Below, in pieces: positions 18,729 through 26,880 of a DNA stretch of 64,000 nucleotides. The notes beneath the pieces were generated by a model that was given only the letters and a program-made list of their open reading frames with translations, was not told where the DNA came from and made no database searches. The DNA is from Saprospirales bacterium. GTDB lineage: Bacteria; Bacteroidota; Bacteroidia; Chitinophagales; Saprospiraceae. The stretch spans positions 62,001-126,000 of the forward strand of contig JADJBL010000003.1 of assembly GCA_016703765.1 (NCBI GenBank), given 5' to 3'. The translations under genes and the position numbers were made by a program. The stretch's first letter is position 1. Every line of letters begins with the position of its first letter.

Positions 18729-20461
18729 CTAGTTCTTTATAAAGCGCAGGACGCTCTGCCGGTCGCCTGAACGAATACCCAGCAAATACAAGCCCGCCGG
18801 AAGATCAGCCACGCCGGCCGTCGTGGTAAAGTTTGCCCCCGGAGCATCCTGCGTCCAGGACATACAAACCCTTCCCAATTGATCCGCGATGGAAAAATGT
18901 AATTCGCCCGGAGGCTGCGGGAAACTCAGGCTGATGTCCAGGGCTTCCACGGCCGGATTGGGACTGAGCCTGGCTTTGACGCTCAGGACGGTCTCGTCCG
19001 TCCCCACGTTTTCCTCCACGTCGATGGTCATCGTGGCCGGAAAAGCGCTATATCCGCCCCCATCCGACACCTGGAAAGTGAAGCTGTCGTAGTTGTCCCC
19101 AAATTCATTTGCCACCGGCGTGAAGACCAGCAAACCAATATCCGCGACCGGGATTTCCTGGTTCATGACAACCGGATTTCCGTCGAAAGTCAGGCTGCCC
19201 GCGCTGGTCAGCCCGGAGATGCGGATACCCTCGAGCATATCGGCCGCATCGGCGTCGCTGAAGGGAAAGTCGCTCGCAGCAAAGGCATAGGGGATGTTTT
19301 CCTGGGTAGTTACTTCTGCATTAGCAGTGGCAGGAAGGGAGTTGATAACACTCTGGTTTTCGTAGTAGACCAAGCCTCCATAATAGTAATAGATTCCGAA
19401 GAAAAGATCTTCATCCCCGTCGTTGTCGATATCGGCAAAAGCCGGCTGTGATATATAACCAGGGATGAGGTCAATACCGAAAGGATCGGGAACACCGGGG
19501 GCGAAAACAGCCGCCTGGGCAGTGCCTGTATTTTCGGAATAAAAAGCTCCGGAATCATCAACAGTAGTCAGAAGATCATGGTAAATCATGTCCAGATCTC
19601 CGTCCTGGTCCAAATCTGAAAAATCAATATTGCGGACAATGGAGTAGGGAGAGACCAGAATGCCAAAGGGATTGCTAATCGGAGCCGCGAAGGCAGGCGA
19701 GCCGGCTGTGCCGGTATTTTCAAAAAACTTGATCTGGCCATAATATTCGCAAGCGATCAAGTCGCTGTCTCCGTCGTTGTCGATATCCACCATGCCGATC
19801 ATGGTAATTAGGGATGCCAAACCGGTCAAACCGAATGGATTGTCCTGCGGATTGCCAAAACCGGAATGGATACAGTCCCGGTATTTTCCCAGAAAAGGAA
19901 AGTCCCACCAAGCTGGCAGGCGATCAGGTCGAAGTCTCCGTCATTGTCGATGTCGGCGAGTATAGGATTGAGCAGGTATTGTGTGGTTATGCCGAAGGGA
20001 TGTTCTATCGGTGGGCCGAAACTGGGGTTGGCCGCGTCCCCCACATTGTGATAATACCGGAGCGACAAGACCGCTCCCCCGATGTCGTAGTTGGTGCCGA
20101 CGCTAATCATATCCAGATCCCCGTCGTTGTCGATGTCCGCAAAATCGGGTAAAGTAAAATTGCCCGCAATGGTATAATCAAACGGCGATACTACCGGAGG
20201 TCCGAAGGTCTGGGCCCCAGCCTGCTGAACAAAGCCCGATCCGAGCAAAAGCGCAGCGCCCGCAAGCGCGCCTCGTAGCTGCCGGGCAGGGAATATCCGG
20301 CTTAGGGTGCGATACAAGCTGCGGAGTTTGGAGACCAAACTCCTTTGTTTTTCTTCGGCCAGGCCCTGGAAACGGCCGCTCTCCAACAGTCGATTGACTT
20401 CCTTTCCCAGGCGCCTGAACTGGCGGGCTTTGCGTGCGAAGGGTGTAGATTTTCTTCTCAT
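18729..20461 (-). CDS. FG-GAP/VCBS repeat protein with T9SS sorting domain (copy 2, frameshift)
   Basis: About 577 residues after repair, matching its paralogue. The ATG at 20461 gives the same cationic extension (TPFARKARQFRRLGKEVNRLL, KQRSLVSKLRSLYRTLSRI) before a signal stretch ending QQAGAQ. Blades include FADIDNDGDLDMI and LADIDNDGDFDLI. Near 19861 the frame changes between SIP and FGNPQDNPFGLTG; restoring one base rejoins FG-GAP sequence on both sides. The C-terminus has the same cadherin-like domain (TTQENIPYAFAASDFPFSDAD) and sorting domain (SPNPAVEALDISLSF ... LRFIKN). It starts 14 bases after the TIGR03032 gene, so these three genes probably form one operon. Confidence 0.85.
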
Positions 20462-20475
20462 ACGGCAAAATGGTT

Positions 20476-21576
20476 TTATTTGGTTGAATCGTCGTTGGTT
20501 TCCGCTGCATCCGGCCGCGACCAATACGTGGCGCCCGGCGTCGAGAGCCCCATTCGGAACTCAGGCTTGTCGGTGTTCAGGATGCCGGGGCGAAGCATGC
20601 CCGGAAGGACCTGCACGTCGTAGATCTCATCGACCGACATGTGGTATTTGATCTCCCCGGCGAAAGCCCCGGTAGGTAAATGAACGACCGCAATGCCCGC
20701 CTGGTTGGCTACGTCTGCAATTTTAAGTTTGGCAAAGGTGGAGGAGTTTTTCCGCAACCTCGACAAGCCGATGAAAGCGTAATCCCCGCAACGGGCCAGC
20801 CCGCGGACAAATCCTTCGATCTTGCAAACTACGTCGTACTTCCCGCTTTTCAGGTCCAGGCGCACCAGTTCGCCCGTTGCCGACAAAAGCAGGTAAAGCT
20901 GCCCGTCGAACATACGGGGCGAATGCGGCATAGGCAGTTCGCGGGCGATAAACTCATTGCTGTTAATATCCATCAGAATTCCGCCTGTGGTCACCACCTC
21001 CCGCCAGGCCTGAGGCGAATCGCCCGTGCCGAACGCGGTCACATACCGTGGTTTCCCGTTCTCAAGAGCCATTCCATTGAGGTGGCAGCGGTCCTCAGAG
21101 ACCAGTTTGCTGATGAAAGGAGGCTTCCAAATGGGGGTAAAACTGTAGTTGTCGTCGATTTTTATCAGGCAGGAAAAAGACGTGTTCACCGCGTAAAGGC
21201 CCCCTTCCCCGTAATCCAGGTCGTGAATGTCGACCTGGCCGGTGTAGTACGTAGCCCGGGGCATGTAAAGCGCATCGTAGGTGTTGGGCTGCTTGGGGTA
21301 GTATAGCGCCAGTTCCTTCGAGTTGACGAGCACCAGCACCTCCTCCATAGTGGCGATGGCCATCTTCTCGCCGTCGAGTGCGATTCCCATCGCTTTTTTG
21401 AAGGTCCGGGGCAATTGTACGAGGTTTTCTCCGTCCGCTTTGGGGCTGATAAAGACCACCTTGCCGGCCTGATAGGTGCTGATGGCAAGGCTGCATCCCA
21501 ACTGCTGAAGCAATTCAGGGATGTTGGGGGAAAAGCTACAGCTGAACGGAGGAAGGGCTCCCGGCTGTTGTGGCAT
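20476..21576 (-). CDS. TIGR03032/DUF4915 family protein
   Basis: 366 residues with no signal peptide or membrane helix. The start region CSFSPNIPELLQQLGCSLAISTYQAGKVV and later HDLDYGEGGLYAVNTSFSCLI, CHLNGMALENGKPRYVTAFG and GGILMDINSNEFIARELPMPHSPR match the TIGR03032 (DUF4915) family as I know it. The family is predicted to form a beta-propeller-like fold; its function is not established. It is the first gene of a probable operon with two T9SS-exported FG-GAP proteins, which hints at a job in their folding or modification, but that is inference. A candidate promoter lies 22 bases upstream. Confidence 0.85.
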   Translation of the reverse strand: MPQQPGALPPFSCSFSPNIPELLQQLGCSLAISTYQAGKVVFISPKADGENLVQLPRTFKKAMGIALDGEKMAIATMEEVLVLVNSKELALYYPKQPNTYDALYMPRATYYTGQVDIHDLDYGEGGLYAVNTSFSCLIKIDDNYSFTPIWKPPFISKLVSEDRCHLNGMALENGKPRYVTAFGTGDSPQAWREVVTTGGILMDINSNEFIARELPMPHSPRMFDGQLYLLLSATGELVRLDLKSGKYDVVCKIEGFVRGLARCGDYAFIGLSRLRKNSSTFAKLKIADVANQAGIAVVHLPTGAFAGEIKYHMSVDEIYDVQVLPGMLRPGILNTDKPEFRMGLSTPGATYWSRPDAAETNDDSTK

Positions 21577-21597
21577 GGGGAAATGGTATTAAAGATT

Positions 21598-21605
21598 CAA
21601 ATATA
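21598..21605 (-). promoter_or_regulatory. Candidate -7 box (TATATTTG) for the TIGR03032/FG-GAP operon
   Basis: On the minus strand the bases read TATATTTG, matching TAnnTTTG. A transcription start about 7 bases on would leave a leader of about 15 bases. It lies just past the stop of the upstream lipoprotein gene. No TTTG -33 partner is visible. Confidence 0.45.
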
Positions 21606-21607
21606 CG

Positions 21608-22306
21608 TTAATCCTGGTTTTCTTCGAGCTCCTTTTGGACGACCTCGAAAGCGGCTTGTTCTTTTTCGAGGTAGTCCTCCCAAAATAAGTAAGCGGCTTG
21701 TTGGATAGCAGGAGGCGCGTTGGCGAAAGTCGGGCCCGGGTTGATGGTTTTTACTTCGGGAAGGTCGGGCGCCTGAAAGCGGCGGGTGTACCCCTCCAGA
21801 CTGTAGGTGTTTTTCCCGGAGGCGACCGTCAGCCGGGTAAACATAGGAGAAACATCGCAGAGGTCGTTGAGGAAATACATTAAAAACACTTCGGCAACCC
21901 CGTCCTGGTCCACATCCCTGATCGGTATCGACCCTTCGGCCAACTCTACGGCACAGTCGCAGTAGCAGCTATCCACTACTTCCTCGAGGAGCCATTGGGG
22001 GTGGGGGAGCTTGTCGGGCGTAGCGAATGCGTATGCATGGAATTCCGCCCTCCGCAAATCCTCGTTCAGGGCATAGGCCGGTCTTCCGGAGAGGACCAGT
22101 GTGTTTTTCCCCGACTGATCGACCCAGGTCACCGTCTGGATTAGCTCTCCTTCAAAGGGGGTCTGGGCAGTGTCGATAGGGCCGCCTTCGCGAATGGTGG
22201 TGGAGTCGAAAACCACAGAGGCCTGGGCAGCGTCGCCGGTTTTTCCCTCGGGAATACAGGCCAGGCCGATGAATTGGAGGATCGGAATCAACAGGATGAA
22301 ACGCAT
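21608..22306 (-). CDS. Lipoprotein of unknown function
   Basis: 232 residues. The signal MRFILLIPILQFIGLAC gives a predicted lipidated Cys at 17. The mature chain has a Cys cluster (DSCYCDC near 125) and a calcium-loop-like stretch RDVDQDGVAEVFLMYFL, of the kind found in proteins related to M949_RS01915-type surface polypeptides of Bacteroidota. Three to four more cysteines could pair. The C-terminus is a charged helix. It is followed closely by the TIGR03032 gene and preceded, after 39 bases, by hisS. No function can be assigned. Confidence 0.65.
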   Translation of the reverse strand: MRFILLIPILQFIGLACIPEGKTGDAAQASVVFDSTTIREGGPIDTAQTPFEGELIQTVTWVDQSGKNTLVLSGRPAYALNEDLRRAEFHAYAFATPDKLPHPQWLLEEVVDSCYCDCAVELAEGSIPIRDVDQDGVAEVFLMYFLNDLCDVSPMFTRLTVASGKNTYSLEGYTRRFQAPDLPEVKTINPGPTFANAPPAIQQAAYLFWEDYLEKEQAAFEVVQKELEENQD

Positions 22307-22345
22307 GCGTGGTCAGGATTTAGGGGTGAACGCAAAGGCAGAGAG

Positions 22346-23686
22346 TCAATGCAATTTTTCAATGATCTCCTCCAGTGTGTGCCGGCCTTGTTCTCCGCTC
22401 TCCATGTTCTTTAAGGTCAGCAAACCGTTGGCCATTTCCTCGCTGCCGATCAATACAACGTAAGGGACCCTCCGGTCATTGGCATATTTCATCTGTTTTT
22501 TCAACTTTGCGGGTTCGGGGTACAGGTCTGCCGTTATCCCCGCAGCCCTGGCCTGGGCCAGGCAACGGAAGGCATATCGGTGCGTTTCTTCGTCGAAAGC
22601 CACAAAAAGCAAGGCGAGATCCTGGCTCAGACTGGCCGGAAAAAGCTCCAACTCCTCCATGACGTCGTAGATGCGCTCCGCTCCGAAGGACACGCCGACG
22701 CCCGACACATTGGCCAGGCCGAAGATGCCGGTGAGGTCGTCGTAACGGCCTCCGCCTCCGATACTGCCCATTTGCGCGCCCAGCGCGCGGACCTCGAAAA
22801 TGCATCCGGTGTAATAGCTCAGTCCCCGGGCCAGCGTGGGGTCGAATACCACTTCGTTGGCCGGCTCGTTTTGGGCCAGATAGCCAAAAACGGTTTCCAG
22901 CTCCGCAATCCCTTTCAGTCCGGTTTCACTTCCGGCCAACTCGCCTTTCCAGGCTTCCAGCGATTGATTGGCGAGCAGGGTCTCGATCCGGTTGATGCCG
23001 TCCTCGGGCACCCCGCGCTCGGCCAGTTCTTTTTTCACCCCGTCCATCCCCACCTTGTCGAGCTTGTCGATGGCGATGGTCATATCCATAAAGCGGTCGG
23101 CGATGCCCGCTACTTCTGCCATACCCGCCAGGATCTTGCGGTTGTTGAGCAGGATGCGAACCTTCAGGCCCAATTTAGCAAACACCTCGTCGTAGATAGA
23201 GGCTAGTTCGGCTTCGTACATGAGGCTATCGCTGCCCACCACATCGACGTCGCACTGGTAAAACTCCTGGTATCGGCCCTTCTGGGGACGGTCGGCCCGC
23301 CATACGGGCTGGATCTGGTAGCGTTTAAAGGGGAAATTCAGGTCCTGCTGGTTCATGACGACAAAGCGGGCGAAGGGCACGGTGAGGTCGTAGCGCAGTC
23401 CGCGCTTGGCGATAGAAGACGCCAGCTTTGCCGAATCGCGTGCGGCGAGGGCCTGTTCGTCGGCCCCGCCGAGGAAATCGCCGTTGTTGAGCACCTTGAA
23501 GAGGAGCTTGTCGCCCTCCTCGCCGTATTTTCCGGTCAGGGTGGACAGGCTTTCCAGGGCCGGCGTCTCGATGGGCTGGTAGCCGTAGCGCGTAAACACC
23601 TCGCGGATGGTATCGAAGAGGTAATTGCGCTTGCGCATCTGGGCCGGGGTGAAGTCTCTCGTGCCCTTTGGTAAGCTGGGTTTCAT
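22346..23686 (-). CDS. hisS: Histidyl-tRNA synthetase
   Basis: 446 residues, a normal length. Charges tRNA-His with histidine in the cytoplasm. The class-II core is intact: motif 1 region GTRDFTPAQMRKRNYLFDTI, motif 2 with RYQIQPVWRADRPQKGRYQEFYQCDVD, and motif 3 with GGGRYDDLTGIFG and SFGAERIYDVM. The His-specific YYTGCIFEVRA stretch is present. The C-terminal anticodon-binding domain ends with DRRVPYVVLIGSEEMANGLLTLKN. It lies ten bases after pheS on the same strand, so the two synthetases are co-transcribed. Confidence 0.97.
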   Translation of the reverse strand: MKPSLPKGTRDFTPAQMRKRNYLFDTIREVFTRYGYQPIETPALESLSTLTGKYGEEGDKLLFKVLNNGDFLGGADEQALAARDSAKLASSIAKRGLRYDLTVPFARFVVMNQQDLNFPFKRYQIQPVWRADRPQKGRYQEFYQCDVDVVGSDSLMYEAELASIYDEVFAKLGLKVRILLNNRKILAGMAEVAGIADRFMDMTIAIDKLDKVGMDGVKKELAERGVPEDGINRIETLLANQSLEAWKGELAGSETGLKGIAELETVFGYLAQNEPANEVVFDPTLARGLSYYTGCIFEVRALGAQMGSIGGGGRYDDLTGIFGLANVSGVGVSFGAERIYDVMEELELFPASLSQDLALLFVAFDEETHRYAFRCLAQARAAGITADLYPEPAKLKKQMKYANDRRVPYVVLIGSEEMANGLLTLKNMESGEQGRHTLEEIIEKLH

Positions 23687-23696
23687 ATTTATTTTT

Positions 23697-24737
23697 TCAG
23701 AAAGCGGCCCGGAATTGATTCAGAAAGCGCACATCGTTTTCAAAAAACAGGCGGATATCCGTGATCTGGTGAAGGAGCATGGCCTGCCGCTCGATACCCA
23801 TTCCGAAGGCATAGCCCGAGTACCGGGAGGAGTCGATCCCGCAATTTTCGAGCACCTGCGGATCGACCATGCCGCAACCGAGAATTTCCACCCAACCGGT
23901 GTATTTGCAAATCCGGCAGCCGCTGCCGCCGCAGAGGAAACAGGATACGTCCATTTCCGCGCTCGGCTCGGTGAAAGGGAAGAAGGAGGGCCGGAGCCGG
24001 ATGCGGCTGTTGACGCCGTACATTTCCTTGGCGAAATAAAGCAGGGTCTGCTTGAGGTCGGCAAAGGACACACCCTCGTCGATATAGAGCCCTTCCACCT
24101 GATGGAACTGGCAGTGCGAGCGGGCGGAGATCGTTTCGTTGCGGTAAACCCGGCCTGGGGCGATAATCCGGATGGGAGGCTTTTGGGCCGTCATCACCCG
24201 GGCCTGCACGGAGGAGGTATGCGTGCGGAGCAACATCTCCGTGCTGTTCTTCAGGTAATACGTGTCCTGCATATCCCGGGCGGGGTGGTCTTCCGGGGTG
24301 TTCATGGCCGTGAAATTGTGCCAGTCGTCCTCGATTTCCCGCTCCTCTGCTACGGTAAACCCGATGCGGCTGAATATTTCCACGATGCGGTTCATATGGG
24401 TGGTGGCGATGGGGTGGCGCGACCCCAGCGGCATAGGCTCTCCCGGCGCCGTGAGGTCGATCTGTTGAATAGCCGCCTCGTCGGCCGCCTGTTCCACTTT
24501 TTCCTTGACCGCTTCAAACACTGCTTCCGCGGCCAGTTTGGCCTCGTTGACGAATTGTCCGAACTGTTTTTTCAACTCGTCCGGGATATTTCGGATCTCG
24601 CCCATCAGGGGCTTGAGCTCGTTTTTTGCGCCGAGGAAGCGCAGGCGAAAGGCCTCCAGCTCTTCCCGGGTGCCGGGTTTGGAGTTTTTAATCTCTTCGA
24701 TCAGGTGTTTTACGCGGTCGATCAATTCTATGGACAT
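23697..24737 (-). CDS. pheS: Phenylalanyl-tRNA synthetase, alpha subunit
   Basis: 346 residues. With PheT (not in this window) it charges tRNA-Phe. The N-terminal coiled coil (about 1-85) binds tRNA. The class-II catalytic domain has PLGSRHPIATTHMNRIVEIF, RTHTSSVQARVM, motif 2 CQFHQVEGLYIDEGVSF, and FTEPSAEMDVSCF. A zinc-type cluster CFLCGGSGCRICKYTGW is present, as in many bacterial PheS proteins. Motif 3 is GYAFGMGIERQAML. The leader carries three octamer repeats and a -7-like box. hisS follows after ten bases. Confidence 0.97.
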   Translation of the reverse strand: MSIELIDRVKHLIEEIKNSKPGTREELEAFRLRFLGAKNELKPLMGEIRNIPDELKKQFGQFVNEAKLAAEAVFEAVKEKVEQAADEAAIQQIDLTAPGEPMPLGSRHPIATTHMNRIVEIFSRIGFTVAEEREIEDDWHNFTAMNTPEDHPARDMQDTYYLKNSTEMLLRTHTSSVQARVMTAQKPPIRIIAPGRVYRNETISARSHCQFHQVEGLYIDEGVSFADLKQTLLYFAKEMYGVNSRIRLRPSFFPFTEPSAEMDVSCFLCGGSGCRICKYTGWVEILGCGMVDPQVLENCGIDSSRYSGYAFGMGIERQAMLLHQITDIRLFFENDVRFLNQFRAAF

Positions 24738-24743
24738 ATAACA

Positions 24744-24767
24744 GTCAGTTAGTCAGTTGGTCAGTTG
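24744..24767 (-). repeat. Three tandem octamers in the pheS leader
   Basis: On the plus strand the unit is GTCAGTTA, then GTCAGTTG twice (24744-24751, 24752-24759, 24760-24767). They lie in the predicted pheS 5' leader, between the -7-like box and the start codon. Chance or slippage is possible; a binding site or an mRNA structure is not shown. Confidence 0.6.
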
Positions 24768-24770
24768 GGA

Positions 24771-24778
24771 CAAAGGTA
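24771..24778 (-). promoter_or_regulatory. Candidate -7 box (TACCTTTG) for pheS-hisS
   Basis: Minus-strand TACCTTTG matches TAnnTTTG. The implied start of transcription (about 24764) leaves a leader of about 27 bases, which holds the octamer repeats. No clear -33 TTTG at the right distance. Confidence 0.45.
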
Positions 24779-24875
24779 CGGATTTGAAAAATAATTTGCC
24801 CCGGAGCGCCTAAGTATGAACAATACGTTTATTTTTTGCGGCGTTTAGCCATTAAAAACAAACGAAAACCGCGTA

Positions 24876-26132
24876 TTGAAGCCCTTTTTACGTTCTTACA
24901 AGGCTCAAAGCATTTCCCTGCTCATGATCTGGATGGTGGCCATGGCTTTTTCAGCCGAGTTCATCCTCTCTCAGGTTATGATCCTTTTTGTAGCATTGGC
25001 TCTGTTTGAAGGGCGTCGGGGTTTTCCCTGGCTGCAATGGCGTAGTACCCTGCCGGAAAGCACCCGACAATGGTGGAATTACCGGCCGTATTTGTTTGTC
25101 GCCATTCCTTTTTTCCTGGTGGTGATTTCCGCTTTCTGGTCGTCCGATTTTTCCTACACGCTCGAGCGGCTGCGGATCAAGCTTCCCTTTCTGGTCCTTC
25201 CATGGGCTATTGCCGGTATTCCACAGCTCAGCAGGCGGGAGTACCACTTCGTCCTGTCGTTTTTGCTGGTGTTGATGACCGTGGCCTGCCTCTATGTCGG
25301 GTTTAACTACCTGGTGCATTTTCACGAGATCAACGATTTGATCGGCAAGGGCAAGCCCATCCCAACTCCTTCCAACCACATCCGTTTCAGCCTGATGTTG
25401 TGTTTTGCCATCCTGTCGGGAATGGTTTTGGTAAAGGAGGGTTTTTATATCCGTTCCTCCCTGGAGCGCTGGCTCCTTCTGGCCATGACCCTTTTCCTGC
25501 TGGTTTTTATCCATGTCCTGTCTGTCCGGAGCGGCTTGCTGGTGCTGTATCTGGCCTTTATGGTCTGGCTGTTGCGGTATGTCTTTTTAACGAGAAGGTG
25601 GGGTATCGCGGTGGTTTTGGGCATGTTGCTGGTGCTGCTGCCTACTGTCGCTTACCAGTTGCTGCCCAGTTTTCGGACTAAAATAGCTTATGCCCGATGG
25701 GATCTGCTGCAACACCAGCGGGGTACGGGTTCCAATTATTCCGACAGCGAGCGTTTGATCTCCTGGCAAGTGGGTTGGGAAATTGGCAAGGAAAACCCGT
25801 TTTTCGGCGTAGGAGCCGGCGACCTGAAGGAGGAGATCAAGAAAAAGTACGCCATTCTTTTTCCGGAAGTCGAAAACCCGAAAATGCCGCATAACCAGTT
25901 TCTCACCCATTTTGCGGGAACGGGCTTGTTCGGCCTGGTATTGGCCTTGGGAGGTTTTTTCTATCCCTTATTTTACCGGAAAAATTTCAGGGAGCCCCTG
26001 TTTCTGGCGCTGCACGTGGTGGTGTTCGTTTCCTTTCTGATGGAAAATACCCTGGAGAACAACTTCGGCGTCTCCTTCTACCTCCTGTTCCTGTTGCTTT
26101 GCCTGGATCAGCTCCGGGAGCGGGCGCCTTAA
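24876..26132 (+). CDS. O-antigen ligase/polymerase family membrane protein
   Basis: 418 residues with about ten to eleven membrane helices (for example LFVAIPFFLVVISAFW, FVLSFLLVLMTVACLYVGF, WGIAVVLGMLLVLLPTVAY). A large outer loop near residues 270-340 carries the Wzy_C-type feature: RGTGSNYSDSERLISWQVGWEI, FFGVGAGDLKEEIKKKY and PKMPHNQFLTHFAGTG (HNQFL is typical). It probably joins or polymerises surface glycan units. The start shown is TTG at 24876; the next ATG, at codon 17 (24924), would shorten the first helix. The stop overlaps the convergent rhomboid gene by four bases. Confidence 0.8.
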   Translation: MKPFLRSYKAQSISLLMIWMVAMAFSAEFILSQVMILFVALALFEGRRGFPWLQWRSTLPESTRQWWNYRPYLFVAIPFFLVVISAFWSSDFSYTLERLRIKLPFLVLPWAIAGIPQLSRREYHFVLSFLLVLMTVACLYVGFNYLVHFHEINDLIGKGKPIPTPSNHIRFSLMLCFAILSGMVLVKEGFYIRSSLERWLLLAMTLFLLVFIHVLSVRSGLLVLYLAFMVWLLRYVFLTRRWGIAVVLGMLLVLLPTVAYQLLPSFRTKIAYARWDLLQHQRGTGSNYSDSERLISWQVGWEIGKENPFFGVGAGDLKEEIKKKYAILFPEVENPKMPHNQFLTHFAGTGLFGLVLALGGFFYPLFYRKNFREPLFLALHVVVFVSFLMENTLENNFGVSFYLLFLLLCLDQLRERAP

Positions 26133-26867
26133 TACAGGTATTCCTCCATCACCGGTTGCCGTTTCTTCCATAAACGGAAATACAGACCTGCGAGCAGTCC
26201 GAAAACGAACCCGCCGATATGCGCCCACCCAGGCGATGCCCTGGCTATGTGTGCCCGAGGCGTCCAGTGCGGCCAGCCCTGCCATCCACTGTTGGTACAC
26301 CCATATTCCGAGAAAAATAAAAGCGGGAAGCCGAAAGGGGAATACGAAGAAAAACATTTTGATCCGCGAGCCGGGGAACAGGACCAGATAGGCGCCCATG
26401 ACCGCTGCGATGGCGCCGCTCGCGCCCACCATGGGGGTGAGGCCTGCACAGGCAGGAAGCGACTCTCCGACGCAGGGAATACCTCCCCCGCAGGGCCCGC
26501 AACAAAGTGCTCCGGCGTCGGCATTGAAGTAAATATGAGTGCCCACGGCGATCAGTCCACCCAGGAAATAAAACAGCAGAAAGCGGAAACTCCCCACGGT
26601 GGCTTCGATATTGTCGGCAAAGATCCACAGAAAGAGCATGTTGCCGATCAGGTGCCCCCAGCCCCCGTGGAGGAACATGCTGGTAAAGAGCGTGAGCCAG
26701 CCTTCGCCGCTCAGCACATCGCGGGGGATGGCCCCGAAGCTGCACACCAAATGGTCGCTATACTGGGATTGCAGCAGGAAGATCGCCACGTTGAGGGCAA
26801 TGAATACATAACTGACCAGGGGAAAGTGCCCCCCTTTGACCTGGTCGTCGCCATAGGGAAAGAACAT
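26129..26867 (-). CDS. Rhomboid-family intramembrane serine protease (frameshift)
   Basis: About 246 residues after repair. It should cut transmembrane segments of membrane proteins. Six helices are visible. The N-terminal HGGWGHLIGNMLFLWIFADN motif, the catalytic Ser in GASGAIAAVMGAYL and the catalytic His in AHIGGFVFGLLAGLYF are all present, but the His segment lies in another frame. One base too many in the G/C-rich stretch near 26224-26230 explains this; dropping it restores GIAWVAHIGGF and a normal end at 26129. A cysteine-rich insert (ALCCGPCGGGIPCVG) occurs between helices. It starts 14 bases after the stop of the large exported protein upstream. Confidence 0.85.
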
Positions 26868-26880
26868 ATAGAGAAAAGAT

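Noticed and set aside
16962..20461. Repeated blocks as a CRISPR array
   Set aside because: The periodicity is in protein blades (DxDxDGxxD loops) with coding frame kept, not short identical DNA repeats with spacers.
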